A program made the translations under genes and the position numbers. A DNA stretch of 64,000 nt from DATFDN01 sp963767645 (GTDB lineage Bacteria > Pseudomonadota > Alphaproteobacteria > Acetobacterales > Acetobacteraceae). Below the pieces are notes generated by a model, which worked only from the letters and a program-made list of their open reading frames with translations, did not search any database and was not told the origin of the DNA. Positions within the stretch are counted from its first letter, which is position 1. Each line of letters opens with the position of its first letter. The stretch lies in assembly GCA_963767645.1 (NCBI GenBank), contig CAVYEW010000004.1:558001-622000 (forward strand). Reading direction: 5' to 3'. Shown in pieces: positions 35,383 to 44,657 of the stretch.

Positions 35383-36129
35383 ATGAGTCAAGTGGCCTAT
35401 CTTGTTGGCATGGACGAAGGAACGACCGCTGGATGGAAACTTTCCCAACTAACGCGCGGTCGCGGCGATGCCGAGGCCCTGCGGATCGCGCTTGAGCGTG
35501 AACTGCGTTCGGACCGCTGGCAGGAGGGCGAGCAGTTGCCGACAGAGCGCGAGCTGGGTGAGCGCTATGGCATGGCTCGCAACACCGTCCGCCGCGCGTT
35601 GCGGGCACTGGAAGACGAGCGCCTCATCATCCGCCATGTCGGCCGTGGTACGTTCAAGGCGGTCGCAGCCGTGCCGCCTGTATCCACGCCGGGACCCGGC
35701 GGATTGGATGGCGCGAGCCCGGCCGATATCGTCGAGTGCCGGCTGATTTTTGAACCGGAAATCGCCGCCCTTGTCGTCGCACGTGCCAGCCAAGCGGATC
35801 TCGACCGGATGGAAGAGTGCCTCAGCAAGGCCGAGACCGCCGAGACCACCGCGGAGTTCGAGATCTGGGATGGCGCGCTGCACGACGCGATCGCGGTCGC
35901 GACGCGCAATCAGGCGATGATTGCGGTGGCCCGGGCGCTCGCCAGAGTCCGGCTACAGGCAGAGTGGGGGCAGATAAAGGCTCGGAACATGACGGTCGAG
36001 CGCAGGGCGAGGCTCCAGGCAGAGCATCGTGCGATCGTCGAGGCATTCCGCAGCCGCGACAAGTTCGCGGCCCGGACCCAGTTACGGGAGCACATCCTGC
36101 ATGTTCGATCGTATATGTTCGGAGAGTAG
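35383..36129 (+). CDS. GntR family transcriptional regulator, FCD (FadR-type) effector domain
   Basis: DNA-binding regulator (248 aa). The winged-helix domain occupies about 28-95 (GEQLPTERELGERYGMARNTVRRALRALEDERLI, then HVGRGTF). The FCD helical effector domain follows from about 108 (SPADIVECRLIFEPEIAALVVARA, FHD-type H in GALHDAIAVATRN, and AEHRAIVEAFRSRD). These Asp/His positions normally hold a metal that binds a carboxylate ligand. ATG at 35383 is used; ATG 35410 is an alternative. It probably represses the divergent catabolic/transport operon. Confidence 0.88.
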   Translation: MSQVAYLVGMDEGTTAGWKLSQLTRGRGDAEALRIALERELRSDRWQEGEQLPTERELGERYGMARNTVRRALRALEDERLIIRHVGRGTFKAVAAVPPVSTPGPGGLDGASPADIVECRLIFEPEIAALVVARASQADLDRMEECLSKAETAETTAEFEIWDGALHDAIAVATRNQAMIAVARALARVRLQAEWGQIKARNMTVERRARLQAEHRAIVEAFRSRDKFAARTQLREHILHVRSYMFGE

Positions 36130-36135
36130 GGAGAT

Positions 36136-36212
36136 TGGCGCGCCCGAGAAGATTTGAACTCCTAACCCCCAGATCCGTAGTCTGGTGCTCTATCCAATTG
36201 AGCTACGGGCGC
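36136..36212 (-). tRNA. tRNA-Arg (anticodon ACG)
   Basis: The reverse strand folds as a cloverleaf: acceptor GCGCCCG/CGGGCGC, D arm in TAGCTCAATTGGATAGAGCA, anticodon arm CCAGA-CTACGGA-TCTGG giving ACG, T loop TTCAAAT, discriminator G and an encoded CCA. It is 77 nt including CCA. Confidence 0.96.
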
Positions 36213-36271
36213 TCGCCAGGGCGGCCATGTAGCGGAAGGCGCCCCGGCCGGCAATCCCCCTTTGGACGGGC

Positions 36272-38515
36272 TCAGCCGGGCGGTGCGGCGCCGAGCGCCT
36301 GGGCCACAAGCCGGGCCAGCCGCTCCCGCTCGAATGGCTTGCCGATCTGCACGATCCGCTCGCCGAGCGCGCCATCCTGGATGGCTGCCTCGCTGTAGCC
36401 GGACATGAACATGATCCGGATCTTGGGATCGGCCTCAGCGATCCGGCGCGCGACCTCCCGCCCGGTCATGCCGCCGGGAAGCACCGAATTGATCAGCGCC
36501 AGGTCCACGGACCCGGCATGCGCTTTCAACACCTGCAGCGCCGAGGCGCCCTCGTGAGCCGTCAGGACGTCGTAGCCGAGATCGCCCAGAATGGCCGCGA
36601 TCACGTCGAGCACCCCTGCCTCGTCCTCGACAACCAGCACCCTGGCCGACCCGCGCGGAGCCATTCCGCGTACGGCGCTGCCCTCCTCTGCCGCCGCAAC
36701 CTCCTGCGCGGCCCGCGGCAGGAAAATTCGAACCGTGGTCCCCTTGCCCGGCGTGGACTCGATGCGCGCATGCCCGCCCGACTGCTGGGCGAAGCCGAAC
36801 ACCATCGCCAGCCCGAGCCCGGTGCCCTTGCCGGTCTCCTTGGTAGTGAAGAACGGCTCGAAGGCGCGAGCGATGATTTCCGAGGACATCCCGATCCCGG
36901 TGTCGCTGACGGCGATGGCGACGAAATCGCCGGGCGCGATGTCGGCCCGAGCCTGTCCCCCGTCCACGACCGCGTTCGCCAGCTCGATAGCGAGGCGCCC
37001 GCCCTGCGGCATCGCGTCGCGGGCGTTCAGGGCGAGGTTCAGGACCGCGCTCTCCACCTGTGCCGCATCGGCCATGGCGGGCCATACTCCGTCGTCGATT
37101 GCCAGCTTGAACTCGATCTGTTCGCCCAGCGTGCGGCGGAGCAGGTCCGCCATCTCCTCCAGCAGCGCCGCAAGATCGCTCGGGCGCGGCAACAGGGGCT
37201 GCTTGCGGGCGAAGGCCAGCAATTGATGGGTGAGCGCCGCGCCGCGCTTGGCTGCCCACATGGCGCGGTCCAGCCGTGGCCGGATGGGATGCTCGGCCTC
37301 GAGCCGGCCCGCCGCCAGCTCGAGATTGCCTAGCACCACGGCCAGCAGGTTGTTGAAGTCGTGCGCGATGCCGCCGCTCAGCTGCCCGATCGCCTGCATT
37401 CGCTGCGACTCGCGCAGCTTCGCCTCGGCGCGGAAGCGGTCGCTGGCGTCGGTGACGGTCAGCACGAACCCGCCATCGCGCATCGTATCGCGCCGTATCT
37501 CGAAGCTGCGTCCCTCGAGCGAGGTACGCTCATAGACGACCGGCCGGCGCTCCGGGATCGGCTGGGAGATCTGATCCCAGCGCTCCAGGAAAGGCGCCCC
37601 ACCCATGAGCGTCGCGGCCAGATGGTCGGCAAGAGCGGCGTAGGGCGTGCCTGTTCGCACCAGGGTGTTTGGCAAACCGAGCACGACGGGCAGGCACTCG
37701 TTGCACTGCGCCAGCCGGCCGGCTGCGTCGATCACGCCGACGCCGTGACTGATGCTGTCCAGCACGGTACGCAACTGCGTCGCAAGATCTCGCTGCGCCG
37801 CTTCCGACGCCAGGCGCTGCCGCGATACCATTGTCAGCAGGGCAAAGGCGGCGGCGAGCAGCGCGACCCCCGCTACCGACCCTAGGGCGGCCAGCCAGAG
37901 GGCCCGTCGACCCAGGCGGTCGGCATCGGCCAACCGTTCCGCCAATAGTCGCTGCTCCTCCCGGGTGAACCCGGACAGGATCGGATCGATCTTCTCGGTC
38001 AACTGCCGCCCGCGATCCGTGTCGAGGAGGGGGGCCGCGGCATAGGGGGCCCGGCGGGCCTCGACGGCCCGGGAGAGCTCGGCCGATTTCTGCTCCACCA
38101 GGGAAGACAGCGTGCGCAGCCGGTCCTGCTGAACTGGGTTGTCGGAGGTAAGACGCTGGAGCTGGGCCTGCAGCGGCACAACCCGCTCCCACGCGCTTCG
38201 ATAGGCCCGAAGATCACGCCCGGCGCTTGTCGTCAGGAACCAGCGCTGCTCGTCCTCGACGTCATCGAGGGCGATCTGCAGGTCCTTGACTGTCCCAAGA
38301 ACCTGATAGGTGTGACGGACCCAGAGAGAGGCGGCGCGGGCGGCGCGGAACTGGACCCATGCTTCGATCCCGGCCGTGGCTACCAGCAGCAGGGCGGCAA
38401 TGAATACCAGGAGATTTGCGCCCCGGACGCCTCTTTCTCGCAATATCTCATCTCCGCCGAGGCGGACTGGACTATACCTTGCGTAATCGTCCCGCACCAG
38501 CGCAGAAGCCGGCAT
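36272..38515 (-). CDS. Hybrid sensor histidine kinase with CHASE3 and PAS domains; receiver lacks Asp
   Basis: Membrane sensor kinase (747 aa). TM1 is about 34-52. A CHASE3-like extracytoplasmic domain spans about 55-200 (LQIALDDVEDEQRWFLTTSAGRDL region), TM2 is about 205-230 and a PAS domain about 245-360. The HisKA region has the phosphorylated H385 (GGIAHDFNNLLAV). HATPase motifs are LALNARDAMPQGG, VSDTGIGM and GTGLGLAMVFGF. The C-terminal receiver (about 625-742) keeps the acidic pocket (VVEDE) and Lys726, but the phospho-acceptor position reads N676 (LALINSVLPGG) where Asp is expected. No cognate response regulator is adjacent. The start is uncertain because no Shine-Dalgarno sequence precedes the ATG. 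Confidence 0.9.
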   Translation of the reverse strand: MPASALVRDDYARYSPVRLGGDEILRERGVRGANLLVFIAALLLVATAGIEAWVQFRAARAASLWVRHTYQVLGTVKDLQIALDDVEDEQRWFLTTSAGRDLRAYRSAWERVVPLQAQLQRLTSDNPVQQDRLRTLSSLVEQKSAELSRAVEARRAPYAAAPLLDTDRGRQLTEKIDPILSGFTREEQRLLAERLADADRLGRRALWLAALGSVAGVALLAAAFALLTMVSRQRLASEAAQRDLATQLRTVLDSISHGVGVIDAAGRLAQCNECLPVVLGLPNTLVRTGTPYAALADHLAATLMGGAPFLERWDQISQPIPERRPVVYERTSLEGRSFEIRRDTMRDGGFVLTVTDASDRFRAEAKLRESQRMQAIGQLSGGIAHDFNNLLAVVLGNLELAAGRLEAEHPIRPRLDRAMWAAKRGAALTHQLLAFARKQPLLPRPSDLAALLEEMADLLRRTLGEQIEFKLAIDDGVWPAMADAAQVESAVLNLALNARDAMPQGGRLAIELANAVVDGGQARADIAPGDFVAIAVSDTGIGMSSEIIARAFEPFFTTKETGKGTGLGLAMVFGFAQQSGGHARIESTPGKGTTVRIFLPRAAQEVAAAEEGSAVRGMAPRGSARVLVVEDEAGVLDVIAAILGDLGYDVLTAHEGASALQVLKAHAGSVDLALINSVLPGGMTGREVARRIAEADPKIRIMFMSGYSEAAIQDGALGERIVQIGKPFERERLARLVAQALGAAPPG

Positions 38516-38550
38516 GCGACAGCGCTAAAAGTGGGGCGCGTTCGATCCTT

Positions 38551-40326
38551 CTAGCGCCCTACCGCGTAGCCTTGCATCCCGCGCGGGTTGGCGCCGGCGC
38601 GGAACTGCCCGGCCTCGATGCGGGCACCGCTCAGGCGACCTTCGGACCAATCCTCGCCTTTGTCAGCCGCGTGCCCCCGCCGGCGCAGCGCCTCCAGCAC
38701 CGCGCCGGCGTAGCGGCCTTCCAGCACGACCTTCCCCGGTCTGGCGGCGCGGGGCCAGAAGCTCGATGGCCAGTGCTCGGCATGGAAGCTGGGCAGGTCG
38801 ATCGCCTCCTGGATATTGAGGCCATAATGGACCATGCGCAGGAACATGATGAGCGACCACTGGTCCTGCTGCTCCCCGCCCGGCGTGCCGAATGCCATCC
38901 ACGCCTCGCCATCGCGCAGGGCGAAGCTGGGCGAGAGCGTGGTGCGCGGGCGCTTGCCCGGCTCCAGGCTGTTGGGCAGGCCGGGACGCAGCCAGAACAT
39001 CTGCCCGCGCGATCCCATCGGGAAACCGAGTTCCGGGATGACCGGGGAGGATTGCAGCCATCCGCCTGAAGGCGTGGCGCTGACCATGTTTCCGTGCCGG
39101 TCGATCACGTCGATATGGCAGGTATCGGCACCGATCACACCAAGGCGCGCGAGGGTCGGCTCGCCCGCGCCCGCCGCGTTCGGCACCATCGCGGCGCGCG
39201 ACGCGGCCTCGTGGTCGACCCAGTTGGTGTGCCCGTCCACCGCGCCAGGTCGCAGGGCCATCGATGCCGCTGCGTCCACCAGGCGCCGGCGGTCATCGTT
39301 GTAGGCGTCGGATAGCAGCGCCGGAAGCGGGACATCGGCGAAGCGCGGGTCGCCGTACCACGCCTCGCGGTCGGCATAGGCGAGCTTCGCGCACTCGACA
39401 ACCGTATGCACGAAATCAGCGCCGAGCGGGTCCATCGCGGCAAGGTCGAAGCCGCGCAGCAGTGCGAGTTGCTGCAGGAACACCGGCCCCTGGCTCCAGG
39501 GGCCGCATTTCAGGACCGTGTGGCCGTGGTACTCGTAGGCGACCGGTTCCTCGATCGTCGCCGACCAGGCGGCGAAGTCCTCGGCGGCCAGCAGGCCGCG
39601 ATGGCGCCGGCCGGTGACGTCGAGCACCTCGTTCGAGCGAAAGAACCGGTCCACCGCTTCGGCCACGAAGCCCCGATACCAGGCCGCCCGCGCGGCATCG
39701 ATCCGCGCTTCCCGGCTCGGCCCGACGGCTTCGCGGCATATCCGTTCGAGGGTGTCGGCGAGCGCGGGGCGGGCGAACAGCGAATGCGGCGCCGGAACCC
39801 GCCCGTGCGGCAGGAACACAGCGGCCGATGTCGGCCACTCCGCCTCGAACAGCGGACGGACACCCTCGATCGTGGCGCTGATGCGGGGCACGATCGGCAC
39901 GCCGCGGCGGGCGTAGCCGATGGCGTAGCCGAGCACGTCCTCCAGCTCCCACGTGCCCCAGTCGCGCAGCATCAGCGCCCAGGCGTCGAACGCGCCCGGC
40001 ACCACGGCGGGCAGCAGCCCGGTGGCGGGAATGAGGTCGAGGCCGAGCGCGGCGAACGCCTCCAGGGTCGCGGCGCGCGGCGCTACGCCTTGTCCGCAGA
40101 TCACGTGCTGGGTGCCGGTGCGCGCGCTGTGCAGGATCAGCGGCGCGTCGCCTCCGGGCCCGTTCAGGTGCGGCTCGGCCACGTGCAGGGTGAAGGCGGC
40201 GGCAACCGCCGCGTCAAAGGCATTGCCGCCCCGCTCCAGGACCGCCATGCCGACCTGGCTCGCCAGCCAATGCGTGCTGGCCACGACACCGAAGGTGCCG
40301 GCGATCTCCGGGCGAGTGGTGAACAT
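38551..40326 (-). CDS. ggt: Gamma-glutamyltransferase family protein
   Basis: Ntn-hydrolase (591 aa) that hydrolyses or transfers gamma-glutamyl groups, made as a precursor that self-cleaves before a Thr. The likely nucleophile is T402 in IGADTCHIDVIDRHGN, with SATPSGG following as in the GGT small subunit. The large-subunit start is typical (FGVVASTHWLASQVGMAVLERGGNAFDAAVA). No signal peptide is apparent, so a cytosolic location is suggested, unlike classical periplasmic GGT. The DTCH in place of DTTH suggests a GGT-like subgroup of uncertain substrate. Confidence 0.88.
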   Translation of the reverse strand: MFTTRPEIAGTFGVVASTHWLASQVGMAVLERGGNAFDAAVAAAFTLHVAEPHLNGPGGDAPLILHSARTGTQHVICGQGVAPRAATLEAFAALGLDLIPATGLLPAVVPGAFDAWALMLRDWGTWELEDVLGYAIGYARRGVPIVPRISATIEGVRPLFEAEWPTSAAVFLPHGRVPAPHSLFARPALADTLERICREAVGPSREARIDAARAAWYRGFVAEAVDRFFRSNEVLDVTGRRHRGLLAAEDFAAWSATIEEPVAYEYHGHTVLKCGPWSQGPVFLQQLALLRGFDLAAMDPLGADFVHTVVECAKLAYADREAWYGDPRFADVPLPALLSDAYNDDRRRLVDAAASMALRPGAVDGHTNWVDHEAASRAAMVPNAAGAGEPTLARLGVIGADTCHIDVIDRHGNMVSATPSGGWLQSSPVIPELGFPMGSRGQMFWLRPGLPNSLEPGKRPRTTLSPSFALRDGEAWMAFGTPGGEQQDQWSLIMFLRMVHYGLNIQEAIDLPSFHAEHWPSSFWPRAARPGKVVLEGRYAGAVLEALRRRGHAADKGEDWSEGRLSGARIEAGQFRAGANPRGMQGYAVGR

Positions 40327-40397
40327 CGGTCAACTTCTCCTGCGCTGCGCGCGGGAAGCTAATCCGACGGTTCGCAGATGGCCATTCGGCGGGTGGC

Positions 40398-40973
40398 TCA
40401 GGCACCGTCCCGGCTTCTGGGGCCGATCGCGGGAAGGTCGGTGACGCGAACCGGCCCGTGTTGGCTGGTGAAGACGAGGGACCGGCTGCCGCCTTGCTGC
40501 TGCGCGACACCGTGGATGCGGTGATCGCCCGTGTCGTAGAGCGTCAGTCGGCCGTCCTGCTCGATAGCCAGCCGGCTGCTGGCGTCGAAATAGGCGTAAC
40601 GGATGCCGTTCTGGGCGCCGGTCGATACGGGTGCGCCGAGGCTGGCGGGCCACCACTGAGAGGCGTTGGAAGGCTCGCCGGTGCCGAGGGCGGCAGCCGG
40701 CGAGGATTGGCTGCTGCGCAGGATGCCAGCGAGATCCATGCATAAGGCGTTCACGCGCTGCTTGAGGGCCTCGTTGAACATGTCCCCGACCATGACCATG
40801 CCGCCCTGCGTCCATTGGCCCATGCCGCCAAGCTCGGGATGGCTGAACTGGGCCATGCCGCCCCTGCCGGCTACAAGTGCCTGGAACAAGGCGAGCGCGG
40901 CCTCATCGCTGACCCCATGGCGCCGGGCCACATCGCCGATCATGCGCCGCGTTTCGGAGGTTAGCTCCGGCAT
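40398..40973 (-). CDS. Conserved hypothetical protein
   Basis: A 191-residue soluble protein with no recognised enzyme motif. The N-terminal 50 residues form a helical region (SETRRMIGDVARRHGVSDEAALALFQALVAG), followed by a Gly/Met/Gln-rich segment (FSHPELGGMGQWTQGGMVMVGDMFNEALK) and a beta-rich C-terminus. ATG at 40973 is chosen because CAGGAG lies 9 nt upstream; longer in-frame starts lack one. Similar short proteins with this Gly-Met-rich middle are widespread in alphaproteobacteria and often listed as unknown. Confidence 0.65.
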   Translation of the reverse strand: MPELTSETRRMIGDVARRHGVSDEAALALFQALVAGRGGMAQFSHPELGGMGQWTQGGMVMVGDMFNEALKQRVNALCMDLAGILRSSQSSPAAALGTGEPSNASQWWPASLGAPVSTGAQNGIRYAYFDASSRLAIEQDGRLTLYDTGDHRIHGVAQQQGGSRSLVFTSQHGPVRVTDLPAIGPRSRDGA

Positions 40974-41045
40974 GGTGGGCATCTCCTGAGTGTCGTGTGC
41001 CAAATAGGGGTCACGGACGCGGCCCATCGCGGCAAGCCGGGGACG

Positions 41046-41420
41046 TCAGAAATACCGACGCAGCATTTGGTTCGCCTCGATCGCCGCAACCTCGAACGCA
41101 TGTGCCACGGCCAGGATCTCCGGCGCGGCCCACGCCTCCGATCCATGTCGTGGCAGACAGAGCAGGCGGTCCCGTCTCGGCTTCAGGTCGCGGTATCGGC
41201 GCATCACGTGAAGGAGTTTCGCGACGAGTTCGCCTTCCCAGGGGAGGGCGCCGATGTCGCCTTCTAGCGCCCCGGCCACATCCTCCAGCGGGAGATTGCC
41301 GATGCGGCCGTCGATCGCCCCGCATAGCTTCCGCCACACATGGTCCACGCAGAGTTCAAGCTGCGCGAAATTGTAGATGGCCCGACCGAGGGCGCTGATC
41401 AGGCCAGTGTCCGCGGGCAT
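41046..41420 (-). CDS. Hypothetical protein
   Basis: A 124-residue predicted helical protein (GLISALGRAIYNFAQLELCVDHVW, LVAKLLHVMRRYRDLKPRRDRLL, AAPEILAVAHAFEVAAIEANQMLRR). Its composition and the Phe-Ala-Gln-Leu-Glu pattern resemble small HEPN-like or unknown helical proteins; no catalytic motif (RX4-6H) is clear. ATG at 41420 is chosen; an upstream in-frame ATG at 41486 would add 22 residues. No obvious partner gene. Confidence 0.5.
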   Translation of the reverse strand: MPADTGLISALGRAIYNFAQLELCVDHVWRKLCGAIDGRIGNLPLEDVAGALEGDIGALPWEGELVAKLLHVMRRYRDLKPRRDRLLCLPRHGSEAWAAPEILAVAHAFEVAAIEANQMLRRYF

Positions 41421-41531
41421 GATCCATCGTGTGCCTGAGTCTTGTATCACGGATGATAGCCTCCGTCCGGGCGGAGCATGGGTCATGACGGTCCGGCGGT
41501 TGCTCGCAAGCTGTCCGCCAAGGCACCCAGG

Positions 41532-41849
41532 CTACACGGCAACGAGAATGGTCCCCTCATCGGTCGTGCGAACCGGGAACAGTCGCAGGTGGCAATCCGC
41601 CCCCAATTCCTGGCCGCTGCGCAAATCGTATATACGGTCGTGCAGCGGGCAGATCACGCTCGTGCCGTCGAGCAGTCCGTCAGCCAAAGGTCCCTTGCGG
41701 TGCGGGCACTCGGACTGCGTCGCGAACACCTCGCCGGCGCGGGTGTGGAAGACGGCAATCCGGTGCCCGCCAACCCAGAAGGCGCGCCCTTCGCCTTTCG
41801 GAATTTGCCGCAGATGGCCGATCGCGCGCTCGCTCGCCATCTCAACCAT
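41532..41849 (-). CDS. nirD: Nitrite reductase (NADH) small subunit NirD, Rieske type
   Basis: Small subunit (105 aa) of assimilatory NADH-nitrite reductase. Rieske ligands are complete: C48 and H50 (SECPHRKGP), C67 and H70 (ICPLHDRIYDL). The start overlaps the nirB stop by 8 nt, so the two are co-translated. It is last in the narK-nasA-x-nirB-nirD operon. Confidence 0.92.
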   Translation of the reverse strand: MVEMASERAIGHLRQIPKGEGRAFWVGGHRIAVFHTRAGEVFATQSECPHRKGPLADGLLDGTSVICPLHDRIYDLRSGQELGADCHLRLFPVRTTDEGTILVAV

Positions 41850-44284
41850 CCGCCGCTATGAGAGAGGCGAACTGATTGGGGGTCTTCGGCGCGGTCGCTT
41901 CCTTCCAGGGATCACGCACGGCCGCGATCGATTGTTCCATCGCGGCGTCCAGCTCCGCCGCGATCCCGTCGGCATCGTCCACCACGACGGCACGGATGCG
42001 TTCCAACCCAACCCGCTCGACGAAGGTATAGGTGCGCTCCTTGTACTTGGCGTTCTCCCGGTAGTACTGCATGAAACGCCCCGCGTAGCGCAGCACATCC
42101 TCCTCGCTGCCGACCGTGCAGAGCACGTCCCCCTTGCGCACATGCCCACCGGCGGCGCCGCCGATATAGATTTCCCACTTGCCGTCCCCGATCGCGACGG
42201 CACCGACGTCCTTCACCATGGCTTCCGAGCAGTTGCGCGGGCAGCCCGCGGTCGCGAGCTTCAGCTTCGCCGGGCTGTCGAGCCCGCGGAACCGCTTCTC
42301 GATCTTCTGCGCCAGCCCCATGCTGTCGCCCAGGCCGAACCGGCAGTAGTCGGTGCCGATGCAGCTCTTGCAGGTGCGATAGCTCTTGCCCCATGCCCAC
42401 CCGGCCGGCATGTCGAGGTCGCGCCAGATGCCCGGCAGATCCTCCTTCGCCACTCCCACCAGATCGATGCGTTGGCCACCCGTGAGCTTGACGAGAGGCA
42501 CCGCGTACTTCTCGGCCGCGTCGGCGATGCGCCGAAGCTGGTCCGGCGTGCAGATGCCGCCCGGCATTTCCGGGACAACGGAAAAAGTTCCATCCTTCTG
42601 GATGTTGCCGTGGACGCGGTCGTTGATGAAGCGCGCGTCGCGCTCGTCCTCGTACTCGCCCTTCCAGATCGTGATAAGGAGCGAGGCCAGCGCGGGCTTG
42701 CTTGCCGCGTGCTCGCGCCCCTCCGCAAGCGCCCGGAACACGCTTGAAACCGACCGGAGCCCCTGCTGCTTGATTGCCGCTGCCAGCTCGGCTTTCCTGA
42801 GCGGGATACACGGCACGTAGTAGTGGATGGAGGGATCGTCCTCCACCTCGCCACCGCAATACCAGGTGACCAGGTCGGCGACCAGGCTCTTGCACGAGCC
42901 GCATCCCATGCCCGCCCGCGTCGCGTCCATAACCGCCTTGGCGGTGCGCCGCCCCGAGGCCACGCAGTCGCCGATCGCGCCCTTGCTCACGCCATTGCAG
43001 TTGCAGATCTGCGCGTCCACGGGCATCTCGTCGAGCGTCACGCGCTGCGGCGGCGTCCCGAGATCGAAGAGCAGCGAGAGCCGCTCCTCGGGCAGCCTGG
43101 TGTCGCGGTCGTAGGCCTGCATCAGGTAGGCGGCCTTGGCGATGTCGCCGAGCAGGATGCCGCCGACGAGCCGCCCGTCGCGGACGATCAGCTTCTTGTA
43201 GGTGCCCTTCTTCGGCTCGCTGAACTGGATCGTCTCGTCACCCTCGTCGCGCGCCTCCGTCGCACCCATGGAGGCCAGCTCCACCCCCATCACCTTGAGC
43301 TTCGTCGCCAGCTTCGATCCATGGTACTGCGCGTCGCGGTTGAACCCGGTGACGTGCTCGGCGAACACGCGGGCCTGCTCCCATAACGGCGCCACCAGCC
43401 CATACACGCGTCCACGGTGCTGCGCGCACTCGCCGACCACATAGACGTTGCGGTCGTCCACGGAGCGCATGTGGTTGTCGGTGACGATCGCGCGCTCCAC
43501 GGTCAGCCCCGCCCGCATGCCGATCTCCGCGTTCGGCTTGATGCCCGCCGAGATCACGACCATGTCGCAGTCGAGCGTCGTGCCGTCCTTGAAGGCGAGG
43601 CCCGCCAACCGTCCCTCGCCGAGCAATGCGGTGGTCAGCTTCTGGAGATGGACGTGGACGCCCATTGCCTCCATCTGCGCCTTCAGGATCGCGCCCCCGG
43701 CTGCGTCGAGCTGGGCCTCCATGAGGTGTGTACCTAAGTGGATGACGTGGACCTCGCAGCCGTGGTTGAGCAGGCCGCGTGCTGCCTCCAGCCCGAGCAG
43801 CCCGCCGCCGATCACCGCGGCTCGCTTTGCTTTTTTGGCCGCGGCGATGATGTCCTGACAGTCCTCGATAGTGCGGAACGCGAAAACGCCGGGCCGCAAC
43901 GCGCCGCTCGCGGCGTAGGCACCCTCCATGGGCGGGATGAACGCGCGGCTGCCCGTGGCGATCAGCAGCTTGTCGTAAGTCTCGCGCGCGCCGTTGGCGG
44001 CCACGACCACGCGCGCCGCGCGGTCGATCTCCGTCACCCGCGCCCCGGCGTGCAGCGTGACCCCGTTCTCCTCGTACCATGAGAGCGGATTGATGAAGAT
44101 CTCCCCGGGATCCTGGACTTCCGCTCAGGACGTTCGAGAGAAGGATGCGGTTGTAATTGCCGTAGGGCTCGTCGCCGAACATGGCGATGTCGAACAGCTC
44201 ATCGCCGCCGCGGAACAGCACCTCCTCCACGGCGCGGGCGCCCGCCATGCCGTTGCCGACCACGACCAGTTTCTGCTTGGCCAT
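41842..44284 (-). pseudogene. nirB: Nitrite reductase (NADH) large subunit NirB, frameshifted near the N-terminus
   Basis: Cytosolic flavoprotein with siroheme and Fe-S centres reducing nitrite to ammonium. The N-terminus MAKQKLVVVGNGMAGARAVEEV (FAD) and YNRILLSNVLSG run to about 44116. There an extra base (CC where one C is needed) shifts the frame; the correct sequence resumes as QDPGEIFINPLSWYEENG. The rest is intact: a second nucleotide site VIGGGLLGLEAARG, the BFD-like [2Fe-2S] motif with ICNCNGVSKG and GMGCGSCK, and the siroheme/4Fe-4S cysteines TCKSCIGTDYCRFG with TAGCPRNCSEA. Either a real null mutation or a one-base sequence error. Confidence 0.9.
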
Positions 44285-44297
44285 GCTCGCGCTCCCC

Positions 44298-44657
44298 TCA
44301 GATTTCGACCATGCCCATGTCGAGCACCACCATGCCGCTCACGCCCTCGGGGGCGGCAAGCAGCACCTCGAGCCGCGTCTCCGGCATCAGGTCCTCGACC
44401 ACCGCGAGCGGGACGTGCTCCGCCGCCTTCGCGCCCACCGGGAAAACCCGCATCGTCCTGCCATCACGCATGAGCGCGAGGGCAATCATCTCCGTGCAGG
44501 AGTTGCCGGCACGGAAGTAAATGAGCTGCGCCCGCTTGTCGGCCGGCACGGTGTAGGATGGGGCGGCATTGTCGCCGAGCAGCCGCACCGGGTTGTCGTA
44601 ACCAGCGCCCTGGAACCGGTAGATGCCGGTGATCACGCGCGGAGTGGACTCAATCAT
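44298..44657 (-). CDS. Small conserved protein inside the nitrate assimilation operon
   Basis: A 119-residue cytosolic protein of unknown function (TGIYRFQGAGYDNPVRLLGD, YTVPADKRAQLIYFRAGNSCTEMIALALMRDG, LAVVEDLMPETRLEVLLAAPEG). It is tucked between nasA and nirB, overlapping the nasA 3' end by 8 nt, with GAGG 6 nt before the ATG at 44657. An ATG at 44669 is an alternative. The position suggests a role in nitrate reductase maturation or activity; no cofactor-binding motif is seen. Confidence 0.72.
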   Translation of the reverse strand: MIESTPRVITGIYRFQGAGYDNPVRLLGDNAAPSYTVPADKRAQLIYFRAGNSCTEMIALALMRDGRTMRVFPVGAKAAEHVPLAVVEDLMPETRLEVLLAAPEGVSGMVVLDMGMVEI

